A stretch of DNA of 64,000 bases from Helicobacter colisuis (GTDB lineage Bacteria; Campylobacterota; Campylobacteria; Campylobacterales; Helicobacteraceae). The DNA lies in assembly GCF_023646285.1 (NCBI RefSeq), contig NZ_JAMOKX010000006.1:1-64000 (forward strand), read 5' to 3'. Below, piece after piece: positions 17,065 to 26,230 of this stretch. The notes beneath the pieces were generated by a model. That model saw only the letters and a list, made by a program, of their open reading frames with translations. It made no database searches and had not been told where the DNA came from. A program made the translations under genes and the position numbers. Position 1 is the stretch's first letter. Each line of letters opens with the position of its first letter.

Positions 17065-19338
17065 CTAAACTTTTTCAATTTTTACGCCAACAGTATGCAC
17101 ATTATTTCCAGCTACTGGCGAAATAGTATTTTTTAACAAATGCCCAGCACTCAAACCCTTACCATAAGAGATTTCATTGTGTTTGCTTGTATGCCCAAAT
17201 CCAAAATACGCAAAAATAGTGTCTTCTCTTATCCCAATGGTGGGCAATACACTTCCAATTTGTGAACCATATGGGCTAGTAATTCTAATCTTATCGCCTT
17301 TTTTGAGATTCATTTTTTTAGCCACTTTTTGGTTAATCCACACAGCATTGTCATTCATTAGTGTATTAAGCCAAGGGACATTTGCAGTATGTCCGTTGGT
17401 ATGCACCGCAGTCTTTCCTTGTATAAAATAAAAATCACCTTCGCCTTTTAAATTTGGATTCCTATAAGTCAAACCACCACGATTACAAGCTTTCTCTAGT
17501 GTTTCATCAAAAAGCTCAATTTTTCCGCTTTTAGTTTTACATTTCAAAAACTCTGCAAACTCATTATCAGAATCCAAAAATTCTTTAGAATTAGGATATT
17601 TCTCTACAAACTTCTTAATACTCTCTTGATCTCTTGCTAATAATGGAATCCCATAGCTTACAAGCCCTTTTTGCTTTAACTCAAACATAGCTTCTGGATA
17701 CTCATAGCCCTGCTTCATTCTAAAATCTTCAATATCTTTATAAGGGAATGCCTCACCATAGCCCATTTTTTGTGCTAATTCTAAATAAATCTGCCAAGAT
17801 GGCTTTGTATTACCTATAGTTTTGACAACTTTTTGTCGCACTTGATAGCCTGGATTCTTTCCATTATTTGCCAAGAATTGCTCATCTCTCTCTAAATAAG
17901 TTGATTCAGGTAGAATAATATCTGCATATTGTGCTGTATCTGAAAGATATACATCCACACACACAAACAAATCAAGCTTCTTAATAGCCTCCACCACAGA
18001 ATCTGCTCCTGCAACCGTCATTACAGGATTAGAACGCGTAATGAAAACCCCTTTTAGCGCATAAGGATTCTCGCTTAAAATACATTCATAAATCTTGCTA
18101 TAAACACCACGATTTTTAGGAATCTTACTAAATTCTCCCTCTTTAACATCAACAAAATCGATTCGTGGATGATTTGGTTCTGGAATTTTGGGCAGAATCG
18201 AGCCTTTGATAATAGGTGCTACTTTTTCTCCTGCGACCTTATTATACAAAGCCGCTCCTTTAGGAAAATACAATCCACCCTTAACTTCCATATTGCCAAG
18301 CAAAGCATTTGCAATAGCAATAGATCGCCTAAACTCAATTTCTTCAGGCGTGAAAGTTGCTCTATGACCAAAATCCACCATACAATGAGGCGCATAACTA
18401 GCGCATTCTCTAGCAAGAGCAATAATTTTATCAGCTGGAATATCACATTCTTTTGCCATTTTTTCGGGAGTGTAGTCTTTAATGCTTTCTTTTAGTTTAT
18501 CAAAGCCCGTAGTGTATTTTTCTACAAATTTCTTATCATAGAGCCCCTCAAAAATCAAAGTATGCAAAAATGCCATCATAAAGGCTGCATCTCCACCAGG
18601 GCGAATTGGAATCCACTCGCTTGCTTTGGAAGATAAAATAGAAAATCTAGGATCTAATGAAACTAACTTACAGCCATTTTCTAAAGCTTCTGTAATGCCC
18701 CTAGCATAGCTAATCACCATACCCTCATAAACATTATGCCCAAAGTTTAGCATAAACTTACAATTTGCAAAATCCCTGCTTACTCCACCATTGCCATACA
18801 CACTCATTAATGCTGTAGTATAGCCTGATGGACAGGTGTTACCATGATCAAAAATATTAGGGCTACCATAGGAATAAGCAAACTGATTTAAAAAAGTTTG
18901 TTCTGGACCAGTTTTAGAAGCAAAAGCGACTGTATGTGCGCCATATTTTTCTTTAATTTCATTAAGTTTTTTAGCAATATAATCATACGCCTCCTCCCAA
19001 CTCACTTCTTTCCATTTACCCTCTCCACGCTCTCCTACACGCATAATAGGATTAACAAGGCGATTTGGATCATAAAGCTGACTTACACCAGAACCGCCCC
19101 TAGCACAAACTGCGCCACCTGTTGCGATGGAATAAGGATTGCCTTGAATAAAGACTTTACTCCCATCATCTACCCTTGCTTCAATAGGACAGCGTGTGCT
19201 ACACATTTCACAAATACTTGGCACAAATTCTGATTCCCCCTCAATCTTGCCGCTAAAAGCCCCAAGAGTTCCGGGTATGCTTAATGCAACAGAGCTTATT
19301 CCAACACCCTTTAAAAAGTCTCTACGATGTATGCTCAA
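17065..19338 (-). CDS. psrA: Molybdopterin oxidoreductase, PsrA/PhsA-type catalytic subunit
   Basis: This 757-residue catalytic subunit carries a TAT signal peptide (RRDFLKGVG near residue 5, cleavage near 30). A [4Fe-4S] site is formed by C43, C46, C50 and C78, and C169 in HGNTCPSGY is the likely molybdenum ligand, as in the polysulfide/thiosulfate reductase group. It should reduce sulfur compounds in the periplasm with a bis-MGD cofactor. It heads the psrABC operon behind a TATAAT box. The nearby molybdate importer would supply the metal. The precise substrate is not decidable from sequence. Confidence 0.9.
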   Translation of the reverse strand: MSIHRRDFLKGVGISSVALSIPGTLGAFSGKIEGESEFVPSICEMCSTRCPIEARVDDGSKVFIQGNPYSIATGGAVCARGGSGVSQLYDPNRLVNPIMRVGERGEGKWKEVSWEEAYDYIAKKLNEIKEKYGAHTVAFASKTGPEQTFLNQFAYSYGSPNIFDHGNTCPSGYTTALMSVYGNGGVSRDFANCKFMLNFGHNVYEGMVISYARGITEALENGCKLVSLDPRFSILSSKASEWIPIRPGGDAAFMMAFLHTLIFEGLYDKKFVEKYTTGFDKLKESIKDYTPEKMAKECDIPADKIIALARECASYAPHCMVDFGHRATFTPEEIEFRRSIAIANALLGNMEVKGGLYFPKGAALYNKVAGEKVAPIIKGSILPKIPEPNHPRIDFVDVKEGEFSKIPKNRGVYSKIYECILSENPYALKGVFITRSNPVMTVAGADSVVEAIKKLDLFVCVDVYLSDTAQYADIILPESTYLERDEQFLANNGKNPGYQVRQKVVKTIGNTKPSWQIYLELAQKMGYGEAFPYKDIEDFRMKQGYEYPEAMFELKQKGLVSYGIPLLARDQESIKKFVEKYPNSKEFLDSDNEFAEFLKCKTKSGKIELFDETLEKACNRGGLTYRNPNLKGEGDFYFIQGKTAVHTNGHTANVPWLNTLMNDNAVWINQKVAKKMNLKKGDKIRITSPYGSQIGSVLPTIGIREDTIFAYFGFGHTSKHNEISYGKGLSAGHLLKNTISPVAGNNVHTVGVKIEKV

Positions 19339-19369
19339 ATCATCCTCCTTTTTATAAACTTACGAAGAT

Positions 19370-19375
19370 ATTATA
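19370..19375 (-). promoter_or_regulatory. psrA -10 promoter
   Basis: On the minus strand TGTATAAT places a perfect TATAAT at 19375-19370, 32 bases before the psrA ATG. The upstream side is a long A/T-rich stretch without a -35 box. GGAGG lies just before the ATG. I saw no convincing FNR/CRP-type half-sites. Confidence 0.5.
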
Positions 19376-19534
19376 CAGCCATACACCTATAAATAAATAT
19401 AAAAAAATAATAAAAATATTTTATCTTTCTATACAAATTTTTATATAAAGCGCAATCTTTATTGACTTACACTGATTCTAGTAAATCCATTCTATAGCAC
19501 CAATAAAATAAATACAACAACTCTTCAATCTTTC

Positions 19535-20053
19535 TCAAAAATGATATAAATTCACTAAATCTGCTTTTTCACACTCCAACAATGCAATCTTTTTCTTGAT
19601 TCCTCCAGCATAACCTGTGAGCTTTCCATTAGCCCCAATCACTCTATGACAAGGAATAATAATAGGAATGGGATTCCGTTTAAGCGCACCGCCTATTGCT
19701 TGAGCTGACATTTTATTCTTATGCGTAATTCTTGCAACCTCCTTTGCTAACTCACCATAAGTGCAAACCTTTCCATAAGGAATCTTTAAAAGCAACTCCC
19801 ACACCACTTTAGCAAACTCACTTCCATTTGGATTTAGTGGAATTGCTTTAAAACTCGGATTTTTGCCGCTAAAATACTCATCAAGCCACTCCCTTGTTTG
19901 CCCCAGAACAACCTCATCGCATTTTTCACAAATTTCCTTTGCAGATAACAAATTTGCATCTTGATTTAAAAATTCCAATTTAATAAGCTTATCTTCTTTG
20001 CTTATAAGTTTAATTTTGCCCACAGGACTTTGATAAAAAGCCACACAAACCAC
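19535..20053 (-). CDS. ogt: Methylated-DNA--protein-cysteine methyltransferase
   Basis: This 172-residue repair protein removes methyl groups from O6-methylguanine and transfers them irreversibly to its own cysteine in IIIPCHRVIG (near residue 135). The helix-turn-helix stretch PYGKVCTYGELAKEVA and GGALKRNP are characteristic. The N-terminal ribonuclease-H-like part is present, so it is a full-length Ogt-type protein without an Ada domain. It is the last of a run of minus-strand genes and ends about 200 bases from psrA. Confidence 0.93.
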   Translation of the reverse strand: MVCVAFYQSPVGKIKLISKEDKLIKLEFLNQDANLLSAKEICEKCDEVVLGQTREWLDEYFSGKNPSFKAIPLNPNGSEFAKVVWELLLKIPYGKVCTYGELAKEVARITHKNKMSAQAIGGALKRNPIPIIIPCHRVIGANGKLTGYAGGIKKKIALLECEKADLVNLYHF

Positions 20054-20103
20054 ACTTTTTTCTCTTTAATACAATCTTTTTGCCAAAAGAGTCAATTAGA
20101 ATT

Positions 20104-21375
20104 CTATCCTCTATGGACTCTTCCAATTACAATTGCCAAAATTCCCAAAATCGACATATAAACACCAAGCATTATAATCCAATCGCTTTCCATAGCCCAA
20201 GCAAAAAAGATAGGCGTTAAACCACCAAAAAGCGCGTAAGAGAGATTATAGGAAAAAGAAATGCCACTATACCGAATCATCGCAGGAAAGCTCTGCACCA
20301 TAACAATAGGCGTAAAAACCATTAATCCAGCACTAAAAGCCATAAGATAATACACAAGCAATATCACATCAAAATATTGCGCCAACCCCTTTCCATAGCC
20401 AAGCATATAATAAAAACACAAAGCAAATCCCACTAGCGCCACGCCAAATATCGCACTTGCATTTTTAATTCCAATCCTATCACTTAACACTCCTGCAAAA
20501 ACATTGCCTGAAGCTAGAAAAAATATGGCAATAACTTGATACACTACCTTTGAAATAGGAGAGAGCTCAAACACCTTACTTAAAAGATTTGGTGTTAAAA
20601 GCACGGATATAACAACACATCCTGTTAAAATCCAAGTGCTAAAAAAAGATTTTACAACTCCCAATTGCGAAGTTTTAAAAACTTCTTTAATAGGAAAATT
20701 TTGTGTTTGCTTTAAAGCCAAAATTTCTTGAAATACCGGAGTTTCATTTAAAAATTTACGTAAAAATAACGAAATAATCCCAAAAATCCCTCCAAGGACA
20801 AAAGGTATCCGCCACGCATATTCCTTAATCTCTTCTTGAGTAAAACTCATATTAACTGCCAAAGTAACAATGCTACCAAGCAAGATTCCAGAAACAACCG
20901 CACTAGTAAAAATACCCAAATGAAATCCCAAAGAATGCTGATTGCTATGCTCATAGACAAAAACCCATGCACCAGGGAGTTCGCCACCAATAGCAATTCC
21001 CTGTAAAATTCTTACAATCAACAAAACAATAGGAGCCACATAACCAATACTCTCAAAAGTTGGCATAAGCCCAAGCACAAAAGTTGGAATCACCATAAGC
21101 AAAATGGAGAGCATAAACATCTTTTTACGCCCACTTTTATCTCCAAAATGTGCCATAATAATCCCACCCAATGGTCTTGCAAAATACCCTGCTGCAAAAG
21201 CACCATAAGTATTCATCGCCGCCCAAAAAGGGCTAAGAGTGCTAGGAAAAAAGAGACTAGAAATCACATTGGTGAAAAAAACAAAAATAATAAAATCATA
21301 AAACTCTAACATTCCTCCAAGTGAGCTTAACCCTAGAATCTTAACTTCGGACTTTTTAAGTTGCATTTTTGCCAT
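20104..21375 (-). CDS. MFS transporter, metabolite:proton symporter type
   Basis: This 423-residue protein has about 12 membrane helices and the MHS-family features GGMLEFYDFIIFVFF near residue 20, the loop RPLGGIIMAHFGDKSGRKKMF, and the second-half copy GVLSDRIG. Family members (ProP, ShiA, KgtP and others) take up small organic acids or osmolytes with protons. The substrate cannot be assigned. It lies between ogt and a LOG-family gene with gaps of about 50 bases, so co-transcription is possible. Confidence 0.88.
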   Translation of the reverse strand: MAKMQLKKSEVKILGLSSLGGMLEFYDFIIFVFFTNVISSLFFPSTLSPFWAAMNTYGAFAAGYFARPLGGIIMAHFGDKSGRKKMFMLSILLMVIPTFVLGLMPTFESIGYVAPIVLLIVRILQGIAIGGELPGAWVFVYEHSNQHSLGFHLGIFTSAVVSGILLGSIVTLAVNMSFTQEEIKEYAWRIPFVLGGIFGIISLFLRKFLNETPVFQEILALKQTQNFPIKEVFKTSQLGVVKSFFSTWILTGCVVISVLLTPNLLSKVFELSPISKVVYQVIAIFFLASGNVFAGVLSDRIGIKNASAIFGVALVGFALCFYYMLGYGKGLAQYFDVILLVYYLMAFSAGLMVFTPIVMVQSFPAMIRYSGISFSYNLSYALFGGLTPIFFAWAMESDWIIMLGVYMSILGILAIVIGRVHRG

Positions 21376-21422
21376 TTCTCTTATTTTCTCCTTTATGGAA
21401 TTTAAATACGTAATTTACAAAA

Positions 21423-22067
21423 TCATACCAATCTTGAATCTTGACACTCATTTTTTTGTTTTTTGAAAATCCTTAAAACCTCTTTGGGAGAATCAGCAAA
21501 ACTCAAAAGCGCCAACTCTTCTTTAGAAATCATTCCCTCTTTTAAAAGCCGATTCTTAAACCACTTAATCAAACCTTTCCAATAATCTCTACCATATAAA
21601 ATAATGGGGATTTTTTTGTGCTTTCCCGTTGAAATTTGAACCAAAACCTCACTCAACTCATCTAATGTTCCAAAGCCACCCATTGCGACAATAAAAGCTG
21701 TGGAATTATGACTAAAAACAAGCTTTCGACTAAAGAAATTTTCAAAAATCAAAGGTACTTCCACATAGGGATTCATATGCTGCTCGTGGGGAAGCTGAAT
21801 ATTTAGCCCAATAGAAACCACTTGCGGATTTTTCTCCTTAGCTTGTAATAATCCGCGATTTGCCGCTTCCATTATGCCAGGACCACCCCCTGTCATGATT
21901 GAATATCCCATTTCTCCAAGCTTGCAAGCAAGTTTTTGGACTTTTTTATAATCTTTATGGCTTGAATTGATTCTAGCACTCCCAAAAATCGTTACGACAT
22001 TGTCATACCTTTTTAAGACTTCAAAGCTTTTTGAAATCTCTTGATAGTTTTTTAAAATTTCTTCCAT
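21423..22067 (-). CDS. LOG-family (TIGR00730) Rossmann-fold protein
   Basis: This 214-residue cytoplasmic protein belongs to the LOG/'lysine decarboxylase-like' family, whose members hydrolyse nucleoside monophosphates (cytokinin-type phosphoribohydrolases). The signatures are GGGPGIMEAANRG (near residue 60) and GGFGTLDELSEVL (near 128); the usual proline before GG is methionine here. It starts in a TAATG overlap with the stop of the cytochrome c gene. The bacterial substrate is unknown; older 'lysine decarboxylase' labels are misleading. Confidence 0.85.
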   Translation of the reverse strand: MEEILKNYQEISKSFEVLKRYDNVVTIFGSARINSSHKDYKKVQKLACKLGEMGYSIMTGGGPGIMEAANRGLLQAKEKNPQVVSIGLNIQLPHEQHMNPYVEVPLIFENFFSRKLVFSHNSTAFIVAMGGFGTLDELSEVLVQISTGKHKKIPIILYGRDYWKGLIKWFKNRLLKEGMISKEELALLSFADSPKEVLRIFKKQKNECQDSRLV

Positions 22068-22426
22068 TAGCTTCCCTTGTTTCCTTTTTTTGATTGCAAA
22101 TACTTATAAATAGCTTGAATCTCACTTTTTGTTAGATAATACTTTGGCATTACCTTTTTTGATTCTTGCAAACTTCTTAAAAACTCTTGGAATCCAAGGT
22201 GATTAATCCTAACTCCCTTAAGTTCTTTGTCTTTATTTTTATGGGAATAATACGCAATCAATCTCCCCTCACCTCTTTCTCCATGACAATTCACACAGCC
22301 AATCCCGCGCGGATTTTCATAAAGCATTTTGCCATATTCAATTTGTGTAATAAAGCTATCTTCAGCCAATAAACACGCTTTGCCTAAACCAATACAAATT
22401 ATCAATCCTAATTCAAACCGCCTCAA
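22067..22426 (-). CDS. Small periplasmic c-type cytochrome
   Basis: This protein of about 119 residues carries one haem-binding motif CVNCH (GIGCVNCHGERGEG) and a distal methionine candidate in KKVMPKYYL, so it is a class I-like monohaem cytochrome for periplasmic electron transfer. No ATG exists upstream of the haem motif in a sensible place. I placed the start at a TTG (22426), giving the signal sequence RRFELGLIICIGLGKACLLA; a TTG at 22471 would lengthen it by 15 residues. Its stop overlaps the LOG-family start. Confidence 0.75.
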   Translation of the reverse strand: MRRFELGLIICIGLGKACLLAEDSFITQIEYGKMLYENPRGIGCVNCHGERGEGRLIAYYSHKNKDKELKGVRINHLGFQEFLRSLQESKKVMPKYYLTKSEIQAIYKYLQSKKGNKGS

Positions 22427-22479
22427 ATTTGACAAACCTCGCTCAAAAACACAAAAACTCTTTTGTATCAAAACTTTTT

Positions 22480-22488
22480 TGTTATAAT
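22480..22488 (+). promoter_or_regulatory. folD extended -10 promoter
   Basis: TGTTATAAT (22480-22488) is a perfect extended -10 element, 28 bases before the folD ATG. It also begins the probable folD-lepB-M50-rpiB-coiled-coil-apt transcription unit. Confidence 0.65.
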
Positions 22489-22515
22489 ATCAAAATAACT
22501 TTTTAAAGGGCATTA

Positions 22516-23373
22516 ATGCAAATTTTAGATGGGAAGGCACTTGCCTTAGAGATTCAACAAACTATCAAGCAAGAAGTTCAAGAGCTTAGCAAACAACAAA
22601 TCACACCAGGATTAGCCGTGATTTTGGTTGGAGATGATCCTGCATCACAAAGCTATGTCAATATGAAAGCCAAAGCTTGTAGCCAAACAGGAATCTACTC
22701 TACTACTCACAAAATGCCAGAGAGCATTACTGAAGAAGCACTACTACAAACTATCTCAATGATGAATGAAAATCCAAATATTGATGGAATCTTAGTTCAA
22801 CTCCCACTTCCAAAACATATCAATACTACCGCAATTTTAGAAGCCATTTCTCCTAAAAAAGATGTTGATGGATTCCACCCTTTTAATATGGGAAGAGTTT
22901 TTACTAATCTTGATGGCTTTATTCCTGCAACGCCTATGGGAGTGATTACTCTGCTTGAACATTACAAGATTCCCATAGAAGGCAAAAATGTCGTTATTGT
23001 TGGGGCGAGCAATATCGTAGGAAAACCCCTTGGCGCACTCTTTTTAAACAAAAATGCCACTATCACTCTTTGTCATATTTACACACAAAATCTTGCAAAT
23101 CATACCAAAAATGCCGACATTATATGTGTAGGTGTCGGAAAGCCAAATCTCATCACACAAGATATGGTAAAAGAAGGTGCTATTGTAGTGGATATAGGAA
23201 TCACAAGACTTGAAAATGGCAAAATTGTAGGGGATGTAGATTATGACAATGCCGCTCCAAAATGTAGCTACATTACGCCTGTCCCAGGTGGCGTGGGACC
23301 TATGACAATCGCTTCACTCTTGCAAAATACCATCAAAGCAGCCAAACTTAGAGCGAAAAAAGAGACAAAATGA
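22516..23373 (+). CDS. folD: Methylenetetrahydrofolate dehydrogenase/cyclohydrolase
   Basis: This 285-residue bifunctional enzyme interconverts 5,10-methylene-THF and 10-formyl-THF for purine and formyl-Met synthesis. Motifs include GDDPASQSYVNMKAKACSQTGI, QLPLPKHIN, the NADP site VVGASNIVGKPLGALFLN variant (VIVGASNIVGKP), and PVPGGVGPMTIASLL. It has a perfect extended -10 upstream and AAAGGGC before the ATG. It ends in an ATGA overlap with lepB. Confidence 0.97.
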   Translation: MQILDGKALALEIQQTIKQEVQELSKQQITPGLAVILVGDDPASQSYVNMKAKACSQTGIYSTTHKMPESITEEALLQTISMMNENPNIDGILVQLPLPKHINTTAILEAISPKKDVDGFHPFNMGRVFTNLDGFIPATPMGVITLLEHYKIPIEGKNVVIVGASNIVGKPLGALFLNKNATITLCHIYTQNLANHTKNADIICVGVGKPNLITQDMVKEGAIVVDIGITRLENGKIVGDVDYDNAAPKCSYITPVPGGVGPMTIASLLQNTIKAAKLRAKKETK

Positions 23374-24161
23374 AGTTTTTTGATAAAATTTATCGTTTTG
23401 TAAATAGTTGGACAGGGACAATTATTATTGTTTTATCTGTTATTTTCTTTGTTGCACAAGCTTTTGTTATCCCCAGTGGAAGTATGCTAAATACAATGCT
23501 AATTGGAGATAATTTATTTGTCAAAAAATACGCTTATGGTATTCCAACTCCAACCATTCCTTGGATTGAATTTAAGATTCTACCTGATTTTAATAACAAT
23601 GGGCATTTATTTGAAGGAGAACGCCCCAAAAGGGGAGATATTGTGATATTCCGCTATCCTTTAGACCCAAAGATTCACTTTGTAAAACGAAATGTTGCAA
23701 TAGGTGGCGATGAGGTAATTTACACCAAAGATGGCTTATGGGTGCATTTTAAAGAAGAGAATCCTTATAGCCAAAATCCAACAAAAACTCTACAATATAA
23801 TGGCAAAACTTTCATTTATGATCCCTATCTCCAAAAGCACCCCGGAGTGCATTATGACAAAAGTGGAGTTGATTCTTTTGTGCTATTGCAAAATACGCAA
23901 GGAATTGCTATGGAACCTATATTTTTAGAAAGTGATGAATTAGGCTTTTATACCAAAATTGCCGAAGATGAGTTTTTTATGATGGGAGATAATCGCAATA
24001 ACTCAAGTGATTCTAGATTCTGGGGAAGTGTGGCTTATAGCTATGTGATTGGCAAACCTTGGTTTATTTATTTTAGTTGGGATGATAATTTTAATGTCCG
24101 TTGGGATAGAATTGGCAAAAGCATCGAATCGCTAGAAAAGAAAATGCTGGAAAATCAATAA
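23370..24161 (+). CDS. lepB: Signal peptidase I
   Basis: This 263-residue inner-membrane protease cleaves Sec signal peptides. One N-terminal membrane helix (about 15-35) leads straight to the catalytic serine box VIPSGSMLNTMLIGD (Ser near 40). The lysine box is PKIHFVKRNVAIGGDEV (near 110) and GDNRNNSSDSRFWG (near 210) is the conserved box E. The length is typical. It overlaps folD by ATGA and is 2 bases before the M50 gene. Confidence 0.96.
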   Translation: MKFFDKIYRFVNSWTGTIIIVLSVIFFVAQAFVIPSGSMLNTMLIGDNLFVKKYAYGIPTPTIPWIEFKILPDFNNNGHLFEGERPKRGDIVIFRYPLDPKIHFVKRNVAIGGDEVIYTKDGLWVHFKEENPYSQNPTKTLQYNGKTFIYDPYLQKHPGVHYDKSGVDSFVLLQNTQGIAMEPIFLESDELGFYTKIAEDEFFMMGDNRNNSSDSRFWGSVAYSYVIGKPWFIYFSWDDNFNVRWDRIGKSIESLEKKMLENQ

Positions 24162-24163
24162 TT

Positions 24164-24847
24164 ATGCTTAATCTACCCTCTCTTTACACTATCCCTTTGA
24201 TGATAGCAGCACTTTTATTAGCTATCATCGGACATGAGATTATGCACGGATATGTGGCTTATAAATACGGCGATAATACCGCAAAAATAGCTGGAAGACT
24301 AAGCTTAAATCCTATCGTGCATATTGATTTGGTAGGCTCTATTTTGATTCCTGCCGTGCTATTTTTGTCTAATGCGCCCTTTTTGTTTGGCTGGGCAAAA
24401 CCTGTGCCTGTTAGAATGGATAGGGTAATTTATCAAGGCGGATATTTTGCGGCTTTATTAGTTTCATTAGCAGGAATCTTATACAATCTAGCTCTTGCGC
24501 TTTTAGCTGCTTTTCTCTTTTATGCTTTTAATGGCGGAATCTTAAGTGGATTTTTTGAATACTTTTCAAATCCTCAACTGCCTTATGCTTTAATTCTCTT
24601 TTTCTTTTTGCAGCTCATTATTTATAATATCATTCTGGCTATCTTTAATCTCTTGCCCATTCCACCCCTAGATGGCTCTAATGCTCTAGCATATCTCGGC
24701 TTAATTTTTAAAAGTGATTTTTTTTCAAGAATCTTTAATAAAATCCACCCCATAGCGGGTATGATTGTTTTGATTCTTATTCTAAGCACTCCGCTTTCTG
24801 CAGTAATTTCAGCACCCGTTAATCTTATCTTACAATGGCTTTTATAA
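24164..24847 (+). CDS. Site-2 protease (M50) family membrane protein
   Basis: This 227-residue multi-pass protein has the zinc motif HEIMHG (residues about 24-29) in its first helix and NLLPIPPLDGSN (near 162) as the third zinc ligand region, so it is a compact S2P-type rhomboid-like intramembrane metalloprotease without PDZ domain. Its substrate is unknown; homologues are widespread in Campylobacterota. It follows lepB by 2 bases and precedes rpiB by 9, so it is inside the folD operon. Confidence 0.88.
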   Translation: MLNLPSLYTIPLMIAALLLAIIGHEIMHGYVAYKYGDNTAKIAGRLSLNPIVHIDLVGSILIPAVLFLSNAPFLFGWAKPVPVRMDRVIYQGGYFAALLVSLAGILYNLALALLAAFLFYAFNGGILSGFFEYFSNPQLPYALILFFFLQLIIYNIILAIFNLLPIPPLDGSNALAYLGLIFKSDFFSRIFNKIHPIAGMIVLILILSTPLSAVISAPVNLILQWLL

Positions 24848-24856
24848 GGAGAGAAA

Positions 24857-25282
24857 ATGAAGTTTTTTATCGCTAGTGATCATGCAGGATTTGAACTCAA
24901 AGAATCACTCATTCCATTCTTAGAAAAAATGGGGCATGAAGTTATCAATCTTGGACCTGCTAACAATAATCGCGTGGATTATCCTGATTTTGCTAATTTG
25001 CTTTGTCAAGAAGTTTTAGCCACTCCCCAAAGTCTTGGGATTTTAATATGTGGCAGTGGAATTGGAATGAGTATTGCTGCTAATAGACACAGAGGGATTC
25101 GTGCCGCACTTTGCAATGAACCCTATGGAGCAACAATGGCTAGAGCACATAATGACGCTAATGTCCTTTGTTTAGGAGCTAGAGTGGTTGGATTAGGTAT
25201 GGCAGAGTGCATCTTGCAAAGCTTCATCAAAGGAGAATTTGAAGGTGGCAGACACACCCAAAGAGTAGAGAAATTACAATAA
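24857..25282 (+). CDS. rpiB: Ribose-5-phosphate isomerase B
   Basis: This 141-residue enzyme interconverts ribose-5-P and ribulose-5-P in the pentose phosphate pathway. It has SDHAGFELKE at the start, the active-site stretch GILICGSGIGMSIAANR (near residue 60), and HNDANVLCLGARVVG (near 97). The length matches RpiB. AAGGAGAG precedes the ATG, and a coiled-coil gene follows after 8 bases. Confidence 0.95.
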   Translation: MKFFIASDHAGFELKESLIPFLEKMGHEVINLGPANNNRVDYPDFANLLCQEVLATPQSLGILICGSGIGMSIAANRHRGIRAALCNEPYGATMARAHNDANVLCLGARVVGLGMAECILQSFIKGEFEGGRHTQRVEKLQ

Positions 25283-25290
25283 GGAAAATA

Positions 25291-25629
25291 ATGGCACAAT
25301 TTGCGCAATGGCTTTTTTTAACTGCTTTTATTCTTTTTATTTTGTTTATGGTTGTTAAGACCTTTTTTTACAAAAGTGTTGCACAAAAAGAAGAAAAAAA
25401 TAGCGCAGTAATGAAACTTACCTTGCAAGAAGCAGAGATTCTTATACGCAAACACCAATTGCAACTTCAAAGAGCTTTAGGCAATATTGATATTCTAACA
25501 GATGAAATCACTGCCTTAAGAAATGAAGTTAAAACGCTCAAGCAGCGCAACTCTCAATACCGCGTTGAAACTGAAAAATACAAAAGTAAAATTAAAGACT
25601 TAGAACAAAAAATTGAAGCTCTACTCTAA
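25291..25629 (+). CDS. Small membrane-anchored coiled-coil protein
   Basis: This 112-residue protein has one N-terminal membrane helix (about residues 5-25) followed by a basic stretch and a long heptad-rich segment (about 45-112: EAEILIRKHQLQLQRALGNI and onward). I do not recognise a named family. It sits tightly between rpiB and apt with clear ribosome-binding sites on both sides, so it is a real gene of the folD operon. A structural or scaffold role at the membrane is only a guess. Confidence 0.75.
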   Translation: MAQFAQWLFLTAFILFILFMVVKTFFYKSVAQKEEKNSAVMKLTLQEAEILIRKHQLQLQRALGNIDILTDEITALRNEVKTLKQRNSQYRVETEKYKSKIKDLEQKIEALL

Positions 25630-25645
25630 TAAATAAGGAGAAAAA

Positions 25646-26199
25646 ATGGAACTCACCCAACAAGAAAAAAATATACTTTTAGATTCTATTCGCGAAATAA
25701 AGGACTTTCCACAACCTGGAATCATCTTTCGCGACATCACTACATTATTAAACAGCAAAGAAGCCTTTAATCTATTAATAGACTTTTTAACAAAACGCTA
25801 TCAAAAATACAATTTAGACTACATTGCAGGAGTTGAAAGTCGCGGATTTATCTTTGGGGCGGCACTGGCACATTCTCTAGGTATTGGCTTTGTGCCTATT
25901 CGTAAAAAAGGCAAACTGCCCTGCACCACGATTTCTGAAAAATATTCGCTAGAATATGGTTTTAGTGAAATAGAAATTCACATTGATGCTTTCAAAAATG
26001 AAAATTTAGAACATACGCCAAAAGTTTTACTCATTGATGATCTCATTGCAACAGGAGGGACAGCTTATGCGGCTGCTAATCTCATTCAAAGGGGGGTGCT
26101 ACTTGCGTAGAAGCCTGCTTTATCATCAATCTAGAAAGCCTAAATGGATCCAAAGAGCTAGAGAAGATTATCCCTGTTTTTAATGTTTTAGATTTATAA
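25646..26199 (+). pseudogene. apt: Adenine phosphoribosyltransferase, frameshifted at a G6 tract
   Basis: Apt salvages adenine to AMP with PRPP. The sequence is normal up to the PRPP loop [20 protein letters not shown], then frame 1 ends after 154 residues at a TAG (26108-26110). In the next frame the rest of the family sequence continues ([16 protein letters not shown] and so on) to TAA at 26197-26199. One extra G in the G6 run (26091-26096) would restore a full 184-residue enzyme. It is either a real frameshift mutation, a homopolymer miscount in the assembly, or slippage-dependent expression. Upstream AAGGAG and operon position are normal. Confidence 0.88.
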
Positions 26200-26210
26200 T
26201 TTCAAAGCTA

Positions 26211-26230
26211 AGGCTAATTTTTATTAGCCT
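26211..26230. terminator. Hairpin between convergent apt and znuA
   Basis: AGGCTAAT (26211-26218), loop TTTT, and ATTAGCCT (26223-26230) form a perfect 8-bp stem 12 bases after apt. CTTTTAATGTTT follows on the plus strand, so it can terminate apt. It overlaps the znuA stop codon on the other strand. Confidence 0.5.

Noticed and set aside
18169..18495. Plus-strand ORF inside psrA
   Set aside because: The opposite strand encodes a well-conserved molybdoenzyme; this frame has no features of its own.
26091..26096. G6 tract as a contingency (phase-variable) switch
   Set aside because: Phase-variable tracts in this group are usually 8 or more Gs and lie in surface genes. Six Gs in a salvage enzyme more likely mark a mutation or a miscount, so I report it only as a frameshift.
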